Assembly: GCA_029204225.1 (NCBI GenBank)
Contig: CM055100.1
Span: 19,680,655-19,744,654 of the forward strand
Length of the DNA stretch: 64,000 nucleotides
DNA from: Diphasiastrum complanatum
Lineage: Eukaryota > Streptophyta > Lycopodiopsida > Lycopodiales > Lycopodiaceae
Direction of reading: 5' to 3'
Shown here in pieces: positions 10,216 through 20,946 of the stretch. Each line of letters opens with the position of its first letter. The first letter of the stretch is position 1. Both the position numbers and the translations under genes were made by a program. The notes beneath the pieces were generated by a model, which searched no databases, was not told where the DNA came from, and saw nothing but the letters and a program-made list of their open reading frames with translations.

Positions 10216-12302
10216 CAACGTTATCATTACAAGATTTTAAGTACGGTGTTGGATCATATTCATCATGACAACATCTGGCTGTAAGCCTCTCCATGATTCC
10301 TATAAAAACTGGTGGGCATATATATAGAGAGTGTTATCGACCTCTAGTGCTAAGTCTCCAGTTTGAAGGCCACGTTCTATGGTATCGAGTCCTATGATTG
10401 TCACGTAGAGTCCAGTGAAGTGAAGTATGGGACAATATCGTCGTGGTTGACACTCATCTGTCATGCCTTGATTTTTAGGCCCTTTATCTCACTGTAAGTA
10501 GCATTGTTCTAGGGGTACTAGTGGCAAAGACCCTTACTCAGCATGGATGGAAGTTTTAAGCTTCTCAACAACTCTAGAAGGTGCGGGTCTTGTTCTAAAC
10601 AAGTCTCTATTTGTCAAAGATTTCATAAGACTTAGCTATTGAACTTTTAAAACATTCCACTCTCTCCTATTCACTCTTCTCTGCACTGATATCTTAGAGG
10701 TTTATCTGTATGTCCCTTGATTCCTCACATGCTTGACTAGTAACGACCCCATTTATGAAGGGTGTATGTGTTATTTTCTTGTGGAGTAGGTGTGGTCTTG
10801 ATCATAACTCATCATTGTTGGTCCCTCATTTCCCAAAATGGTTCTAGAATGTGTATTCCTTTCATCTAGAGTTCACTTATCATGGCTTGCTTTCTGATGA
10901 CAAGAGAAACTACAAAAGTCGATGACCCATTCAAACTTTTTGTTCATAAGTCATCTTCTTGAGACAACTAATGATAGCATCTATTGTTATGACTTTCATT
11001 GATGTTTACACAAATTCATGTCTCTCTCTTGGGATCTAGTCACAGCACATTAGATTGGTATTTCAAGTATGGTCAGTCTAAGGTGAGCTTTAAAATATTG
11101 CAGTATAAAGCCCTTAGGATGGTATTACATGCTCTAGATGACTTTCCAACTGTTGGCATAAAAAAACTCTTTAGCTTGTAGGTACAATGCTTAGACAAGC
11201 CCCTTACATGTTTCCTTTCTTGTGCCTCCTAGAAAAATGCTTTTCTTAGTGCATGAGGATGACACTGTTAACCCCTCTCAAGTAAACCCTTAGACACATC
11301 CTTCTCTTCAAAAGTCATTATCACACATATAGGTTGTGATTTAGTGATCATTTCACCGCTTTATCTCTTTTTTTTTTATGTCTTCCAGTTTTACGAGTGC
11401 AGGCTAAAAAGGTTTGGTGTTGTTGAGTGGAGGTGTTTTATCTTGGTTTAGACGATTCCCGTTTTTTTTTCTTTTTGTTTTTTGGTATTTTTTTTCAAAT
11501 AGTTTTCCGTCATTTTGCCATTGTGCTCCTCTCTTCACTTTTCTCGGCTTTGCACCTGTCACTTTGAGGTATTGAATGTTGATTGAACCTTTAGTATGTG
11601 CCTAGAAAAGAATCCCTCATGCCTATTTGTTTTTGGCATATGGGTTCTTTAAATGCTTGAATCACCAAATCCACAATTAAGGGACCTTCCACCTTGATTT
11701 TCCATTAAAGTTGATTTGGCCTTTTTGGCATGTGGCTAATAGAATTTGCCTCATAACTAGTGCCATGTGAGTTTTACCCTCTTAAGCCTCTTCATGAAGC
11801 CTCAACTTTGATTTTGGCCTCCCTTTGGCATTTAAAATCAATTTATCCTTTTTCCATGTGGCTATTAGGAGGGCCCATGGCTAATTTCTCTAGCCTTTGG
11901 TCCATTGTCCATGTGGTCATGAAGTCATGCTCTCTTTTTTCTTCTTTCTTTGATATTGGTCCTCTTTTTGATGTTGCATTTTGTAGACTCCCTTAACCTT
12001 AGCCATTTGATTTTCAACTTGTAATTCCACAATTTTGGTGATTGAGCCCCATCTTTTCACTAAACAGCAACCATACGAGTGGTGTGCATGCTCAGATGAT
12101 TTTTCTAGTGTTAAGGTATGTGTGTTGCGTCAAGCGATGTGCATCAATCCTTGTGCTATGTCATGTTGGTGTGTCCAGAAACGGGTCTTGGTTAGTTCTT
12201 GGCTCATCAGTTGATGTAGGTCTTGTAGGAGACAAGGAGACGTTTGAGATAGGTGAGTTAATAGGCTTTCTATCCATCTTATGCCATACATAGACTCAGT
12301 CT
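10216..12302. other. No gene recognised; degraded repeat DNA
   Basis: About 2 kb with no convincing coding similarity. Homopyrimidine patches occur (11360-11510). The short frames at 10999-11181, 11760-11996 and 12042-12293 show no motifs. A CGGTATCAGAGG string at 12327-12338 resembles the Met-tRNA primer site used by other elements here but has a mismatched first base. It abuts the end of the minus-strand RNase H ORF, so its assignment is uncertain. Confidence 0.3.
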
Positions 12303-12798
12303 TCATTTGTGCCCATAGTTCAGGAGCGGTATCAGAGGAGGAGTGGATTTGTTAGGTCCATAATTATGATAGACGTCTTGACTGTACGATAAGTTGGCTA
12401 GCTCGTCGGCTCTCACATTCTCGTTATGCGGGGTATGCATCCATTCCACTATAGTAAACTCTTGCATCAATTGATGTATGGCCAAGGCGTAGGTTTTCAA
12501 TCTTCAGTCTTTTAGATGATACCTATTGGTCACCCCATATATTAATAGCTGTGAATCCTTGAACACCCTAAGATGGCTCTCTTTTGGTATCAGCCATGTG
12601 TAGTCCTAGTATGACACTCTTAGATTCTATAGTGTTGTTCATAAACTGTGTTGCCAAATATACTCCCATGCTAGCTATTTCTTCACCTTTTGGATTCATC
12701 AAACTCGTCCCTATTGCACCTTCTTTTGTATGATGTCTACATGCCCCATCAACTGTTAGGATGTATACTCCTTTGCCAGATGTGATTTCCATTTTCAT
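12303..12798 (-). pseudogene. Additional (archaeal-type) RNase H downstream of integrase
   Basis: The ORF opens at 12798 and reads LTVDGACRHHTKEGAIG (first catalytic Asp), NNTIESKSVILGLHMA (catalytic Glu), then after a frameshift LRVFKDSQLL (third acid, about 12570), a TGA stop (about 12505), and NVRADELANLS (last Asp). All four acidic residues of the RNase H active site can be located. The DGAxxxxxx...GAIG...NNxxE pattern resembles the archaeal-type RNase H acquired by plant Tat retrotransposons rather than the TDAS type of standard Ty3 elements. It sits 3' of integrase as a separate ORF, about 0.65 kb away, directly after an A/G tract. RNase H degrades the RNA of RNA:DNA hybrids during reverse transcription. 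It is broken by one shift and one stop. Confidence 0.65.
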
Positions 12799-12822
12799 TC
12801 ATCCTCTTATGTACAAGTAGCA

Positions 12823-12862
12823 CCCCCCCCCCCCCCCCCCCCCTTTTTTTTTTTTTTTTTTT
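12823..12862. repeat. C21/T19 homopolymer pair (A19-G21 polypurine tract on minus)
   Basis: 21 C are followed by 19 T. Read on the minus strand this is A19-G21, immediately followed by TG, and lies between the integrase and the extra RNase H ORF. It looks like an expanded polypurine tract, but exact lengths of such runs are unreliable in assemblies. Confidence 0.85.
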
Positions 12863-13459
12863 CTCTCTATGGTTTAAGTTGGAGGTCGAGCCCCTTTCGA
12901 GTAACAGGTGAGGTTAATTATACCATGTCAAGGATTCCCCCCAATTTAATCCCCCAAGAAATTGGTGATTCATGACCGATATCTTCTAGGAACATTGCAT
13001 CGAGATGGTGAAAAATATAGATAGATTGTGCGATGGGTTGGAATGGTTGTGGCAATATCTTCTAGGACCCACTCATATATGATATCCATGTTCATGAAAG
13101 GACTGTTGAGGTCATAGTGTGAACGACAAGGAGTATTGTATTCTTAGTTAACAAGTATGTGACGGATGGTTTGGTGTGCCCATAAAAAGACTAAGAATGT
13201 TGGGTATTCATTCCCATTCCATTCCCACATTAGTCATGAATCTATCCATAGTTATGATTCTTGGGGTTCCCACTCAAAACTTCTTACATAAGGATTGATT
13301 GCTTGTGTTAGAGGCCCTTTTTCTTGAATCATTCTGATGGATCCCGGTTGTTCTTGTGCCATAGTTGCATAGTCTCAGATACTCCTCCTTTACCCTAATA
13401 TAACCGGGTACTTGAAACAAAACAAAATTCTATCATACATTGTACAAGAGTGTTGATCT
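12863..13459 (-). other. Spacer between integrase and the extra RNase H
   Basis: On minus, a short frame starting MAQEQPGS at about 13362 runs some 45 codons before a stop. No domain is recognised. The rest shows nothing. It may be the remains of a further ORF of the Tat-like element. Confidence 0.3.
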
Positions 13460-14800
13460 TTATACATAGTAGGTCTTCAATTTGTTCAGGTTCACACGAT
13501 GCCTGAACACTTTCCCACTCAACTCTATCAATGTAATTGTGTTATTATCATACAATTTTTGGACAATGTATGGTCCCTCCCATCTCATCCCGAACTTTTG
13601 AGACATCAACTCATTCCTCACATCATAATATAGTACTAGTTGTCCCTTAGTGAACTTGTACTCCAGCATTTCCCTATCGTGTATGGTCTTTATCCATTTT
13701 TTGTATGTTTCTTGGTGGGTCAAGGAAGTCAATCGTTGTTCGTCCAACTCTTGTAGTGTATCAATGCGTTGCTGTAGTGCCTCTTTTTCCCCTAGGTCGT
13801 GTACCATGGCAAATCGGATGGTGGGGAGTTCAATCTCTATGGGTATAACACACTCTTGTCCATAAACTAGGAAAAAGGGAGTATGGTTAGTGCTAACTTT
13901 ATAGGTGATGTTGTAAGCCCATAATGCAACATATAACTTACGGTCCTAATCCCTTTTGCTTTCAGCCACAGTTTTTTTCAAAATAGATAGGTGTTGTTTG
14001 TTTGTACTCTCAGCTTGGCCATTGGCTTGTGGTTGATATGGGGTACTTTTCCGGTGTTTGATCAACAATTGCTCAGTCAAGGCTTTAATAGTTTTGTTAA
14101 GGAAGTGTGTCCCTCTATCAGATACTAACTCTTTGGGAGTTCCAAATCTACTTATTACTTGTTCCAACAAGGACCATGTTGTCTCTTTGGCATTATCTTT
14201 TGCTACCTGCTCTGGCTTCTACCCACTTGGTAAAGTAGTCAGTGGCTACAACTATGTAGTGCTTTCTACTTGATGATGTAGGGTATAGGTACCATGAAGT
14301 CTAATTCCCATTTTTCAAATGGTAGCATCACTTGTATTGGTACTAAAGAACGTGTCCGATTGGCTTGTGGATCAATCCTTTGGCAAATATCGCAACTACG
14401 CACATATAGATGAGCATCATGAAATATAGTAGGCCACCAATATCTGGCCCTGAGGACCTTTTGTGCCGTTAATTGTCCCACAAAATGGACTTCACAGGCT
14501 GAATCATGACATTCTTCTAAAACAAAACCAACATGTTCGGGGGTGATACATCGTCTATATAGTCCTTCTATCCCTCGCCTGTATAAGACACCCCTTATTA
14601 ATGAGAATCTAAAGGCTTGCAACTGTAGCTTCCTCTTTTCTTGATAGGACATGGATTCTGGTACTGTGAGTGTCAAAAGATTGGTGGCTATATTGTTGTA
14701 CCACTCAGGTATCATAGTTGTGTCTATTTTCATAAGGTCTCTTACTTGGTCAGTCTCCCAATTGCTATCCTCAATCTTTATGTTGCCTAGTTCGCAAATG
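13460..14800 (-). pseudogene. Ty3/gypsy integrase, frameshifted
   Basis: The zinc-binding domain contains HxxxC-type residues ending in SCDICQR and is followed by LPFEKWELDFM. The catalytic core is spread over two frames: VVATDYFTKWVEA (first Asp, about 14245), VSDRGTHFL (second Asp, about 14110) and NGQAESTNK (Glu, about 14005). The C-terminal DNA-binding part (13807-13460) contains FTKGQLVLYY and RWEGPYIV and ends KLKTYYV. A stop at about 13945 and a shift near 14200-14170 break it. No chromodomain follows, as expected for Tat-type elements. Confidence 0.8.
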
Positions 14801-14839
14801 ATGTCATTCAACTCCTGTAAATGTGGTGGCTTGCTTTCA

Positions 14840-15119
14840 AGTTTGTAATCAAATTCTTGGAGGGTAAAGATCCATTTTATCAATCGATCTGGTGGGTAGC
14901 GGCACAAACTAATCCTAAGCATATTCTTTCGGCTTTGGAATAGTTTAGTTTGGCTACTTTCAATTTCCTTCTTGTGAACACGATGAGGTGATAAACTTTG
15001 TCCCACACTTGGGATAGACAACAATTAATACAGGTAATAGTAGTACTGGTAAATACATGAAATGGCTTGTCATACATAGGTGGTTTCAGGATTGGTGCCT
15101 CAACTAGTGCTTTTTTCAA
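14840..15119 (-). pseudogene. Decayed Ty3-type RNase H region
   Basis: Downstream of RT, the sequence KKALVEAPILKPP followed by FHVFTSTT corresponds to the RT-RNase H connection and the first RNase H strand, where the family has a catalytic Asp (TDAS); here the position reads TSTT. The frame then shifts, and the later WIFTLQEFDYKLESK segment, the end of RNase H, appears in the frame that leads into integrase. The loss of the first catalytic Asp and the shift argue against activity. Confidence 0.55.
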
Positions 15120-15263
15120 GTCTTTAAATGCTTGTTCACATTCATTGGTCCAATCCCACTTCGTATCTTCTCAGAGCAAACTAGTCATGGGATAGATACG
15201 TGATGCATATGCTATCACATATCACTTGTAGTATCCAAAGGAACCTAGGAAGGACTGCAGTTG

Positions 15264-15705
15264 TTACACCTTGGTGGGTGTCATTATAGCTAACAACATT
15301 GCGATTTTCTCAGGTTCAGTGGCCATCCCATATCGACTAATTACGTGCCCTAGTAAAACTTCGTAAGTGATTCCAAATAGACATTTGTTGGCATTTAGGG
15401 CCATGCACGTTGTTGCGTATTTCTCAAAGCAATTTTCTAGTACAACTAGGTGTTCTGAAAGGGATGAAGCTCCACAAAGATCATCAACAAAAATTTTCAC
15501 TTTGGCACCTAAAATGTCCTCAAAGTGTTGATTCATAAAACGTTGATATGTGGTAGGGGCATTAGTTAGTCCAAATGGCATGACGTGATAAGCGAAGGTT
15601 CCAAATGTGGTTGTGAAGGTAGTTTTCAACTTATCTTTCTTGGCATTGCTATTTGATTATACCCTGTGAAACAGTCCATGAACGAGTATATCTCTCTTCC
15701 TACAA
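15264..15705 (-). pseudogene. Ty3/gypsy reverse transcriptase (partial)
   Basis: The frame begins with a REIYSFMDCFTGYNQIAM-like block at about 15705-15650, which needs a shift to join the main frame. It continues with FGTFAYHVMPFGLTNAPTTYQ and the catalytic IFVDDL, then LFGITYEVLLGHVISRYG, all diagnostic of Ty3/gypsy RT fingers, palm and thumb-connection. The N-terminal part of RT is missing, cut by the junction at about 15705. RT copies the element RNA into cDNA in the cytoplasmic particle; this fragment cannot. Confidence 0.8.
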
Positions 15706-15858
15706 GAAAATGACCATGAATTCACCAAAAATTGACAATCTCCAAGTATTGGCACCAAGTAGCTCAACACTTGAGAACTTAGGCATGGATGAGTGATATA
15801 ATGAACCTCCATTAGGTTCATTTCCATCAGCAAAACCAGCCAAGAATGCTAGTACAAC

Positions 15859-17279
15859 TCAAACAATAAGATATTGCAAGACAATGTAGCTAGTTTGTCC
15901 ACATCTTGACAATTTGCACACATTCACATGAAATAGCTCAAACATGAGATAGAACAAGTAAAGTAAATTTGAGCAACACTTCCTTGCTTCTCCTTTGACC
16001 TTACTTGAGTTTAAAGACTCCTGCAGAAACAGATCTATAACATCTTTGCAAAATAACCTTCCTTTCATGCTCTTGACTAGCTCCAAATTGCCACCTTTCC
16101 TTTTGTGTTGTTGAAGCCCATTGAGACCAACCCCTTGATCTTCCACTTGACCATCAAAGCCACTGACTAGGAACTCTTTTCTAGATCTTACTTGATTTTC
16201 CAGCATGAAAACCATGAGAACCAATATCCATTTGCATAGCATCATCTACACAAGAAGTTTCTCCAAAACATGTGAGTAAAGCAAGGACGAGTCGCTTCCA
16301 CGTGCTTACCTTTCTCTTGAACATCAAAGATATCAAAGATATGAATATCTTTAGACTTCACCCTCTGTAAATACTCTCTCTCAAACATATGATCTAGATC
16401 CAACAAGATCTCATCAATGCTTGATCTCGAATTTCCACAAAGGTTAGTGAAATCAATGCCACCAATGTCACCATCATAAATCGAAAGATACATTCCAAAT
16501 TTTCCATCCAACATGAAGTAAAGTAGGCAAAGATGAGTATCAAGCCTGAGAAATCCAGCCTTCTTGAGTCTATAACAAACCTCAATAAGCTCACTAATGA
16601 GATCTCCCTTGCCTTGAAGAAATTGCCTCTCGATTTGCTCCATGTAGTCTTCTCCAACCAACTTTGTGAGATCCATGCCTTGGATCTTCCCAAGAACCAA
16701 TCTTCCATTGCTCTTTCCTTCATATGACTCCCTCTTAATGATTGCATCATAAGAAGTAGAAACCTCAAAATCATTAGAAGCCATGAAAAAAATAACTAGC
16801 ACCTTCAACATAAGGATTATTGAAGTACTCTCTTTTTTCAAACAAGACCTTCTACTCAATGATTTAGGTAATGACTCATATGATAATGATTCTTCCTTAC
16901 TATCATTCACAATGACATCATTCAAAGTACATCCTACTTTGAACTCTTCACATACTTCTCTTCTTCTTGACTTGTGACTATCTCCCTCACCAAGTCTCTT
17001 GATAACTCTCTTTATGAAGGCACGTGACTCCACTTGCTGCAAAAATGACTTTCTTGGACTCATCACAAAAGAATGTAGAAGAACCACCTCCTTCATGCAT
17101 GCACCTAGCAACATCTTTTTCCATATGATCAAAGAAATCATTACCAACAATCTTTTCCAAGGAAGAACCTGCACCTCCATTGATGAAGTTAGCTCTTTCC
17201 TTACCTTTTGCATGCTTGCACTTGCCATGAAGAACCATTGAAACACCATCATTATCCTCAAGACTAGCCAAGTTAGCAC
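15859..17279 (-). CDS. Unidentified ORFs in place of copia integrase/RT
   Basis: A 345-codon frame (17279-16242) overlaps the protease ORF by 7 bases, and a 128-codon frame (16245-15859) overlaps its end by 4 bases. I do not recognise either. The long frame is Lys/Glu/Ser-rich in its middle, with leucine-rich stretches and DxDHMFERE and IHIFDIFDVQEKGKH segments near its C-terminus. No DDE, YVDD or RNase H motif is present. A 126-codon frame (17367-16987) offers an alternative register for the first part, so one frameshift may separate the two. The position is where a non-autonomous element could carry an extra gene or unrelated filler. Confidence 0.35.
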
Positions 17280-17974
17280 AAGAGATGAACATCGCCAACA
17301 AGCATATTAGATCTTGACCTAGATCTAGCATAAGGAAGCTTGTTAGACTTTGCATAAGATCCACCAATCTTATTGATGCTAAAAGGAAACTTTGGAAAGT
17401 TTAGACTAATCTCCTTTTCCATTCCATCCTTTTTGTTAGCCATAACAAAAGCATCAACAAGCTTGAAAAGTCTACCTTGTCTATTGCCCCTAGCAACCAA
17501 GATTTCCTCCTTTGTAATGAAACAAGCATCACCACCAAACTTTACCATGTATCCTTTCTCTATCATTTGACCAACACTTAACAAATTCTTTGAAAGTGAA
17601 GGAATGTAAAGAACACCATCAAGTATTGTTGTCCTATTAGTAGAAAGACAAATAGGAATTGAACCAATACCTTCAATCACACACTCACCACCATTGGCCA
17701 TGTGTATCACTTTCTTGTCTCCATCATAAGTGACCAAAGAAGTAAAGAACTCCTTGTGACTAGTCATGTGTGAACTAGCTCCACTATCAATCCACCATGA
17801 ATCTTTGTCCCCTTCACTTGATATTTGACTTGAAGAACACATCAAAAGATAATCACAACCACCTAGATCCTCATCATTAGTAATAAAGTTGCTTTGCTTG
17901 TTACCTTCATCTCTTTGCTTCTTCAAACATTCATTAGCAAAATGCCCTTTGATTCCACAATAAAAGCATTTCAA
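17273..17974 (-). CDS. Copia-like zinc knuckle, protease and gag-pre-integrase region
   Basis: This is the uninterrupted 233-codon part of the polyprotein. Residues 3-16 read CFYCGIKGHFANEC (perfect CX2CX4HX4C). Residues 60-70 carry WWIDSGASSHM, the aspartic protease active site (DSG). From about 120, LDGVLYIPSLSKNLLSVGQ is the gag-pre-integrase motif preceding copia integrase. The frame ends soon after; the overlapping 126-codon frame (17367-16987) and the 345-codon frame continue in other registers. Upstream gag (18232-18035) is separated only by a stop near 18034. The lack of stops through 700 bases suggests a young or recently mobilised copy compared with its neighbours. Confidence 0.75.
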   Translation of the reverse strand: MKCFYCGIKGHFANECLKKQRDEGNKQSNFITNDEDLGGCDYLLMCSSSQISSEGDKDSWWIDSGASSHMTSHKEFFTSLVTYDGDKKVIHMANGGECVIEGIGSIPICLSTNRTTILDGVLYIPSLSKNLLSVGQMIEKGYMVKFGGDACFITKEEILVARGNRQGRLFKLVDAFVMANKKDGMEKEISLNFPKFPFSINKIGGSYAKSNKLPYARSRSRSNMLVGDVHLLC

Positions 17975-18329
17975 CTTAGAATTATCTTTCTTTTTGCCAA
18001 AAGAGGAAGTCTCGCCTTGATCTTGCCCTTTAGATCACTTGCCTTTGCCTTTGCCCTTGAACTTGTCTTTGATGAACATAGCCTCCTCTTCATAATGAGA
18101 GGTCGATGTAGATCCACCTCCTCTTGATTGAAGCCTATACTCCTCATTCACCAAGATCTCTTGCAAATCCACAATACTTGGCAAAGTCTTTTGAATAGCA
18201 AAACTTTGAACAAGATTAGCATGATCATCCAACAGGCCATTAAGTATAACTTGAACAAGTTCTACCTCCTTAATGCTTTTATCGATACATGCTAACTCAT
18301 CATTGTGAATGCTTTAACTCTCAAAACAA

Positions 18330-20946
18330 AAGCATGGGGGCATACTTTGGCCATTTTCAATATGGAATTGCTCAAATACCAATAAGTGACGATTATTTGG
18401 GTGTGTTGTAAATGCTTTAGCTCAACCTATTGATGGCAAAAGTCAAATTTCAGCTTCCGAATCCAGACTAACTGAATCTCCTGCTCCACGTATTATTGAT
18501 TGAAAATAAATAATAAAAGTGATTTTACGAAAGAACAATTTAATATGCAAATGTCAATTCAGATCCTTGTGAAATACCTTATCATGATGGTGAGAAAAAA
18601 ACAGTCCAATAAAATTTATAAATTTATGAATTTTTATTGAACTGTATAAAATAAAAATGATTTTTGACAAGAAAATTAATTTAATAAAAAAATAATCAGA
18701 ATGAGATTCGGGTAATTCTAGGACGGTGAAGATAACCACAAATCATAGATCAACGACCTTCACGTGAACGTCTTCAATTATTCTAAGGGGTTTTACACAA
18801 AGTTGATCAGCAAGTTTAATATTAAAGCCTATTGATGTTAATGGTCCTAGATCCCATTCCTGATATAGTTGTGTAGATAGAAACCCATCAGAACGTACTG
18901 TACGTATCGTACCGTTCATTCCAGAACGTACTGGGTCAAAACTTTTTTTTTTTTCTCATCTATATGGTGTTATATGAATTTGGAATTTGTATTAGGAAGG
19001 CTTAAGAATCAGTGGTTCAGGCAGAGTTCAGAATCAGGGTTTTCAGGAAAGAATAAGCCAGGAAATAACTCTCAGGATACATCAATCCAAGAAATTCATG
19101 CAAGCAATGCCATTTTTCTTCACACCTATATGTCTTGTATGCGCTTAACCTATGCCACAAATCCCGCTAGTTTAGTTAGTCATTTGAGAAGGGCTCACTG
19201 TAATTTCAAAATTATCCAAACTACCAGTGAAGGTCTCAAGAAAAACAATATATGAGTATCAATTGCTCTTACACAAAACGATCATATATGGGTTCTAAAA
19301 GGTTTTCATGCATCATTTTTTATGATATCTTGATTCATAAAACTAAAAGATCTACCAGCAATCAAATCTTTATGGGCCTGTAAATTTCTGGTTATCGATT
19401 TTCATGGGTTACCGGGCAGGTAAATTCTGTGGAGGGACTTTTGCATCTGGAATGTATTTTTATTTTAGCTCAAAAAACTGGAAGGAAACTTTTACTCATG
19501 AAGTAAGTTCCATGGGTTTTATTTGAAAGTTAACAGTGTTTTCAGTTTAAGCAATGAACACTTGCTGATGGCTGACATAGCTCTTCCACCCAGAAATGGG
19601 ATGCATGCATATAATCAGAGACAGCTGTTATTCTCATCCTGATCTCGTCGGCCCCCATCCGAAAACACAAAGCTTCAGTCCATCCTGAAGATGTGAAACA
19701 AAGCCTAAGGAGATGAACAGACCCCTGCTAATGCGTTTTTGTTAAGGTAGAATAGAGTCAACAGACAGAATAGACAGACGTAGAAAATTCTATTCAGTTA
19801 CATAAACATTCTTTGGGAGTCTGACTTTAGAGGCACTGAAGTCCTCCAAATTTGGTTTTTGGTTGTATTTATCAGGTTTGAATTCTCTAGATAGTTTACA
19901 GCTAATTCTTTTCTGTGCTATTTTTTTTTACATTTAAGCTATTTTAAACTCTGGCGTATGGTTGTTAGTTCTTTGGATATTAACTCTCAGGATATGGTTA
20001 TTTCTTTGTAAACAAATAAGTATTTTTTAAACTTTTTTGGGGGTCCCGTTCCGGAATGGGCAACTAAGGTAATATACACAACACTAGATATAATTTATGG
20101 ATGTTATGTCTAGGATAATGCCACATAACAATCGAAACATGCAATCTTCAACCCTATACCACAAGGTCTTAGACCATCAACTTCATCATCCTAACCAGGG
20201 AGTAACTAATAACCAACAAAAAACCAAGAAAAAACCTAAAAGAAGCAAAAAACTAAAGCAACACCATGAACCTTAATTTGTAAACAAGAGTTTAAGAACA
20301 GATGAAAAAAATGTACACCGTACTAGATATGACTTGAGCTCCTTTAAGCTTCGGCTCATCTGAATTCTCTTATCAATTATCTTGAACACACCAAAAGCCA
20401 AAATACCAACAACAGAACCAGTAGTGTCCAAAACAGATGAAATCTTTTTCATGATTTACTTAAAAGACTAATCCTCATGAAGTAACAACATAATTAAATT
20501 ACTCAATTGATTTAAAAAGCATCTCTACTGTTGTAAAAAAACAGAAAACCTGTAAAATTGAGAAAGTCATCGCTCCATACTTTTCAACAGAATCAGACAT
20601 GTTTTAAGGATTATGAGGCATGCAAATAATGTTGAGATTTATAAACTCTGACTACAAACTTTTATCAAAACTGTAACCCTTAAACCTGACCTAGTCTAAC
20701 CTATAGATGACCTCAAGCTAATATGCTGATGCGACTCCCATCACCATAACAATGAATAAAAAGTTCAATAACTTAACAAAAGCATCAAATGATCAATATA
20801 TGGAATCACAAATTTCATTCAAATCGGTTGCATTATTATCAGCATCCTCGTTGCTTGAAAGAATCGTACGTAAACTTGTTCTAAAGAGCTCACATATTTG
20901 AAAAGAACACATTCTCTTTTAATTTCACAACAAATAGAGAGTATAT
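18330..20946. other. Intergenic DNA downstream of the ARO gene; no gene recognised
   Basis: AT-rich. A 93-codon plus-strand frame (18974-19255), with a short LVSHLRRAHC patch faintly like a BED/C2H2 finger, is too weak to call. GTACGT/GTTCC-rich strings occur at 18893-18935 (ACGTACTGTACGTATCGTAC) and 20041-20058 (GGTCCCGTTCCGGAATGG), the first followed by a T run. The last few hundred bases before 20947 should contain the 3' UTR of the minus-strand ARO gene, but no polyadenylation site could be fixed. Confidence 0.4.

Larger units (their letters stand above)
12303..15705 (-). mobile_element. Tat-like Ty3/gypsy retrotransposon, 5'-truncated, with two RNase H regions
   Basis: Domain order on minus is reverse transcriptase (15705-15264), a decayed Ty3-type RNase H region (15119-14840), integrase (about 14800-13460) and a separate RNase H (12798-12303). 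The 5' end stops within RT, where copia-like sequence begins (about 15705). No LTRs were identified. Plant Ty3/gypsy elements of the Tat lineage are known to carry an additional, archaeal-type RNase H besides the normal one, and this architecture fits. Multiple frameshifts and stops mean the copy is dead. Confidence 0.7.
15710..18310 (-). mobile_element. Copia-like non-autonomous element: gag, protease and an unidentified ORF
   Basis: On minus, the gag tail (about 18310-18035; ELACIDKSIKEVELVQ then EILVNEEYRLQ) is typical of copia UBN2-type gag. Next come a Lys/Gly-rich linker, a CCHC knuckle, a protease with WIDSGASSHM and the gag-pre-integrase LYIPSLSKNLLSVGQM block (ORF 17974-17273). Copia integrase, RT and RNase H should follow but none is visible. 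Instead there is a 345-codon frame (17279-16242) and a 128-codon frame (16245-15859) with no recognisable retroelement motifs. LTRs were not identified. The left junction with the Tat-like RT is at about 15705. Confidence 0.65.

Noticed and set aside
12327-12338. Plus-strand primer binding site CGGTATCAGAGG
   Set aside because: The first base is mismatched, no LTR end precedes it, and it sits at the end of a minus-strand ORF.
18974-19255. Zinc-finger (BED-type) transposase fragment
   Set aside because: Only a short LVSHLRRAH patch resembles the fold; the paired cysteines are absent.
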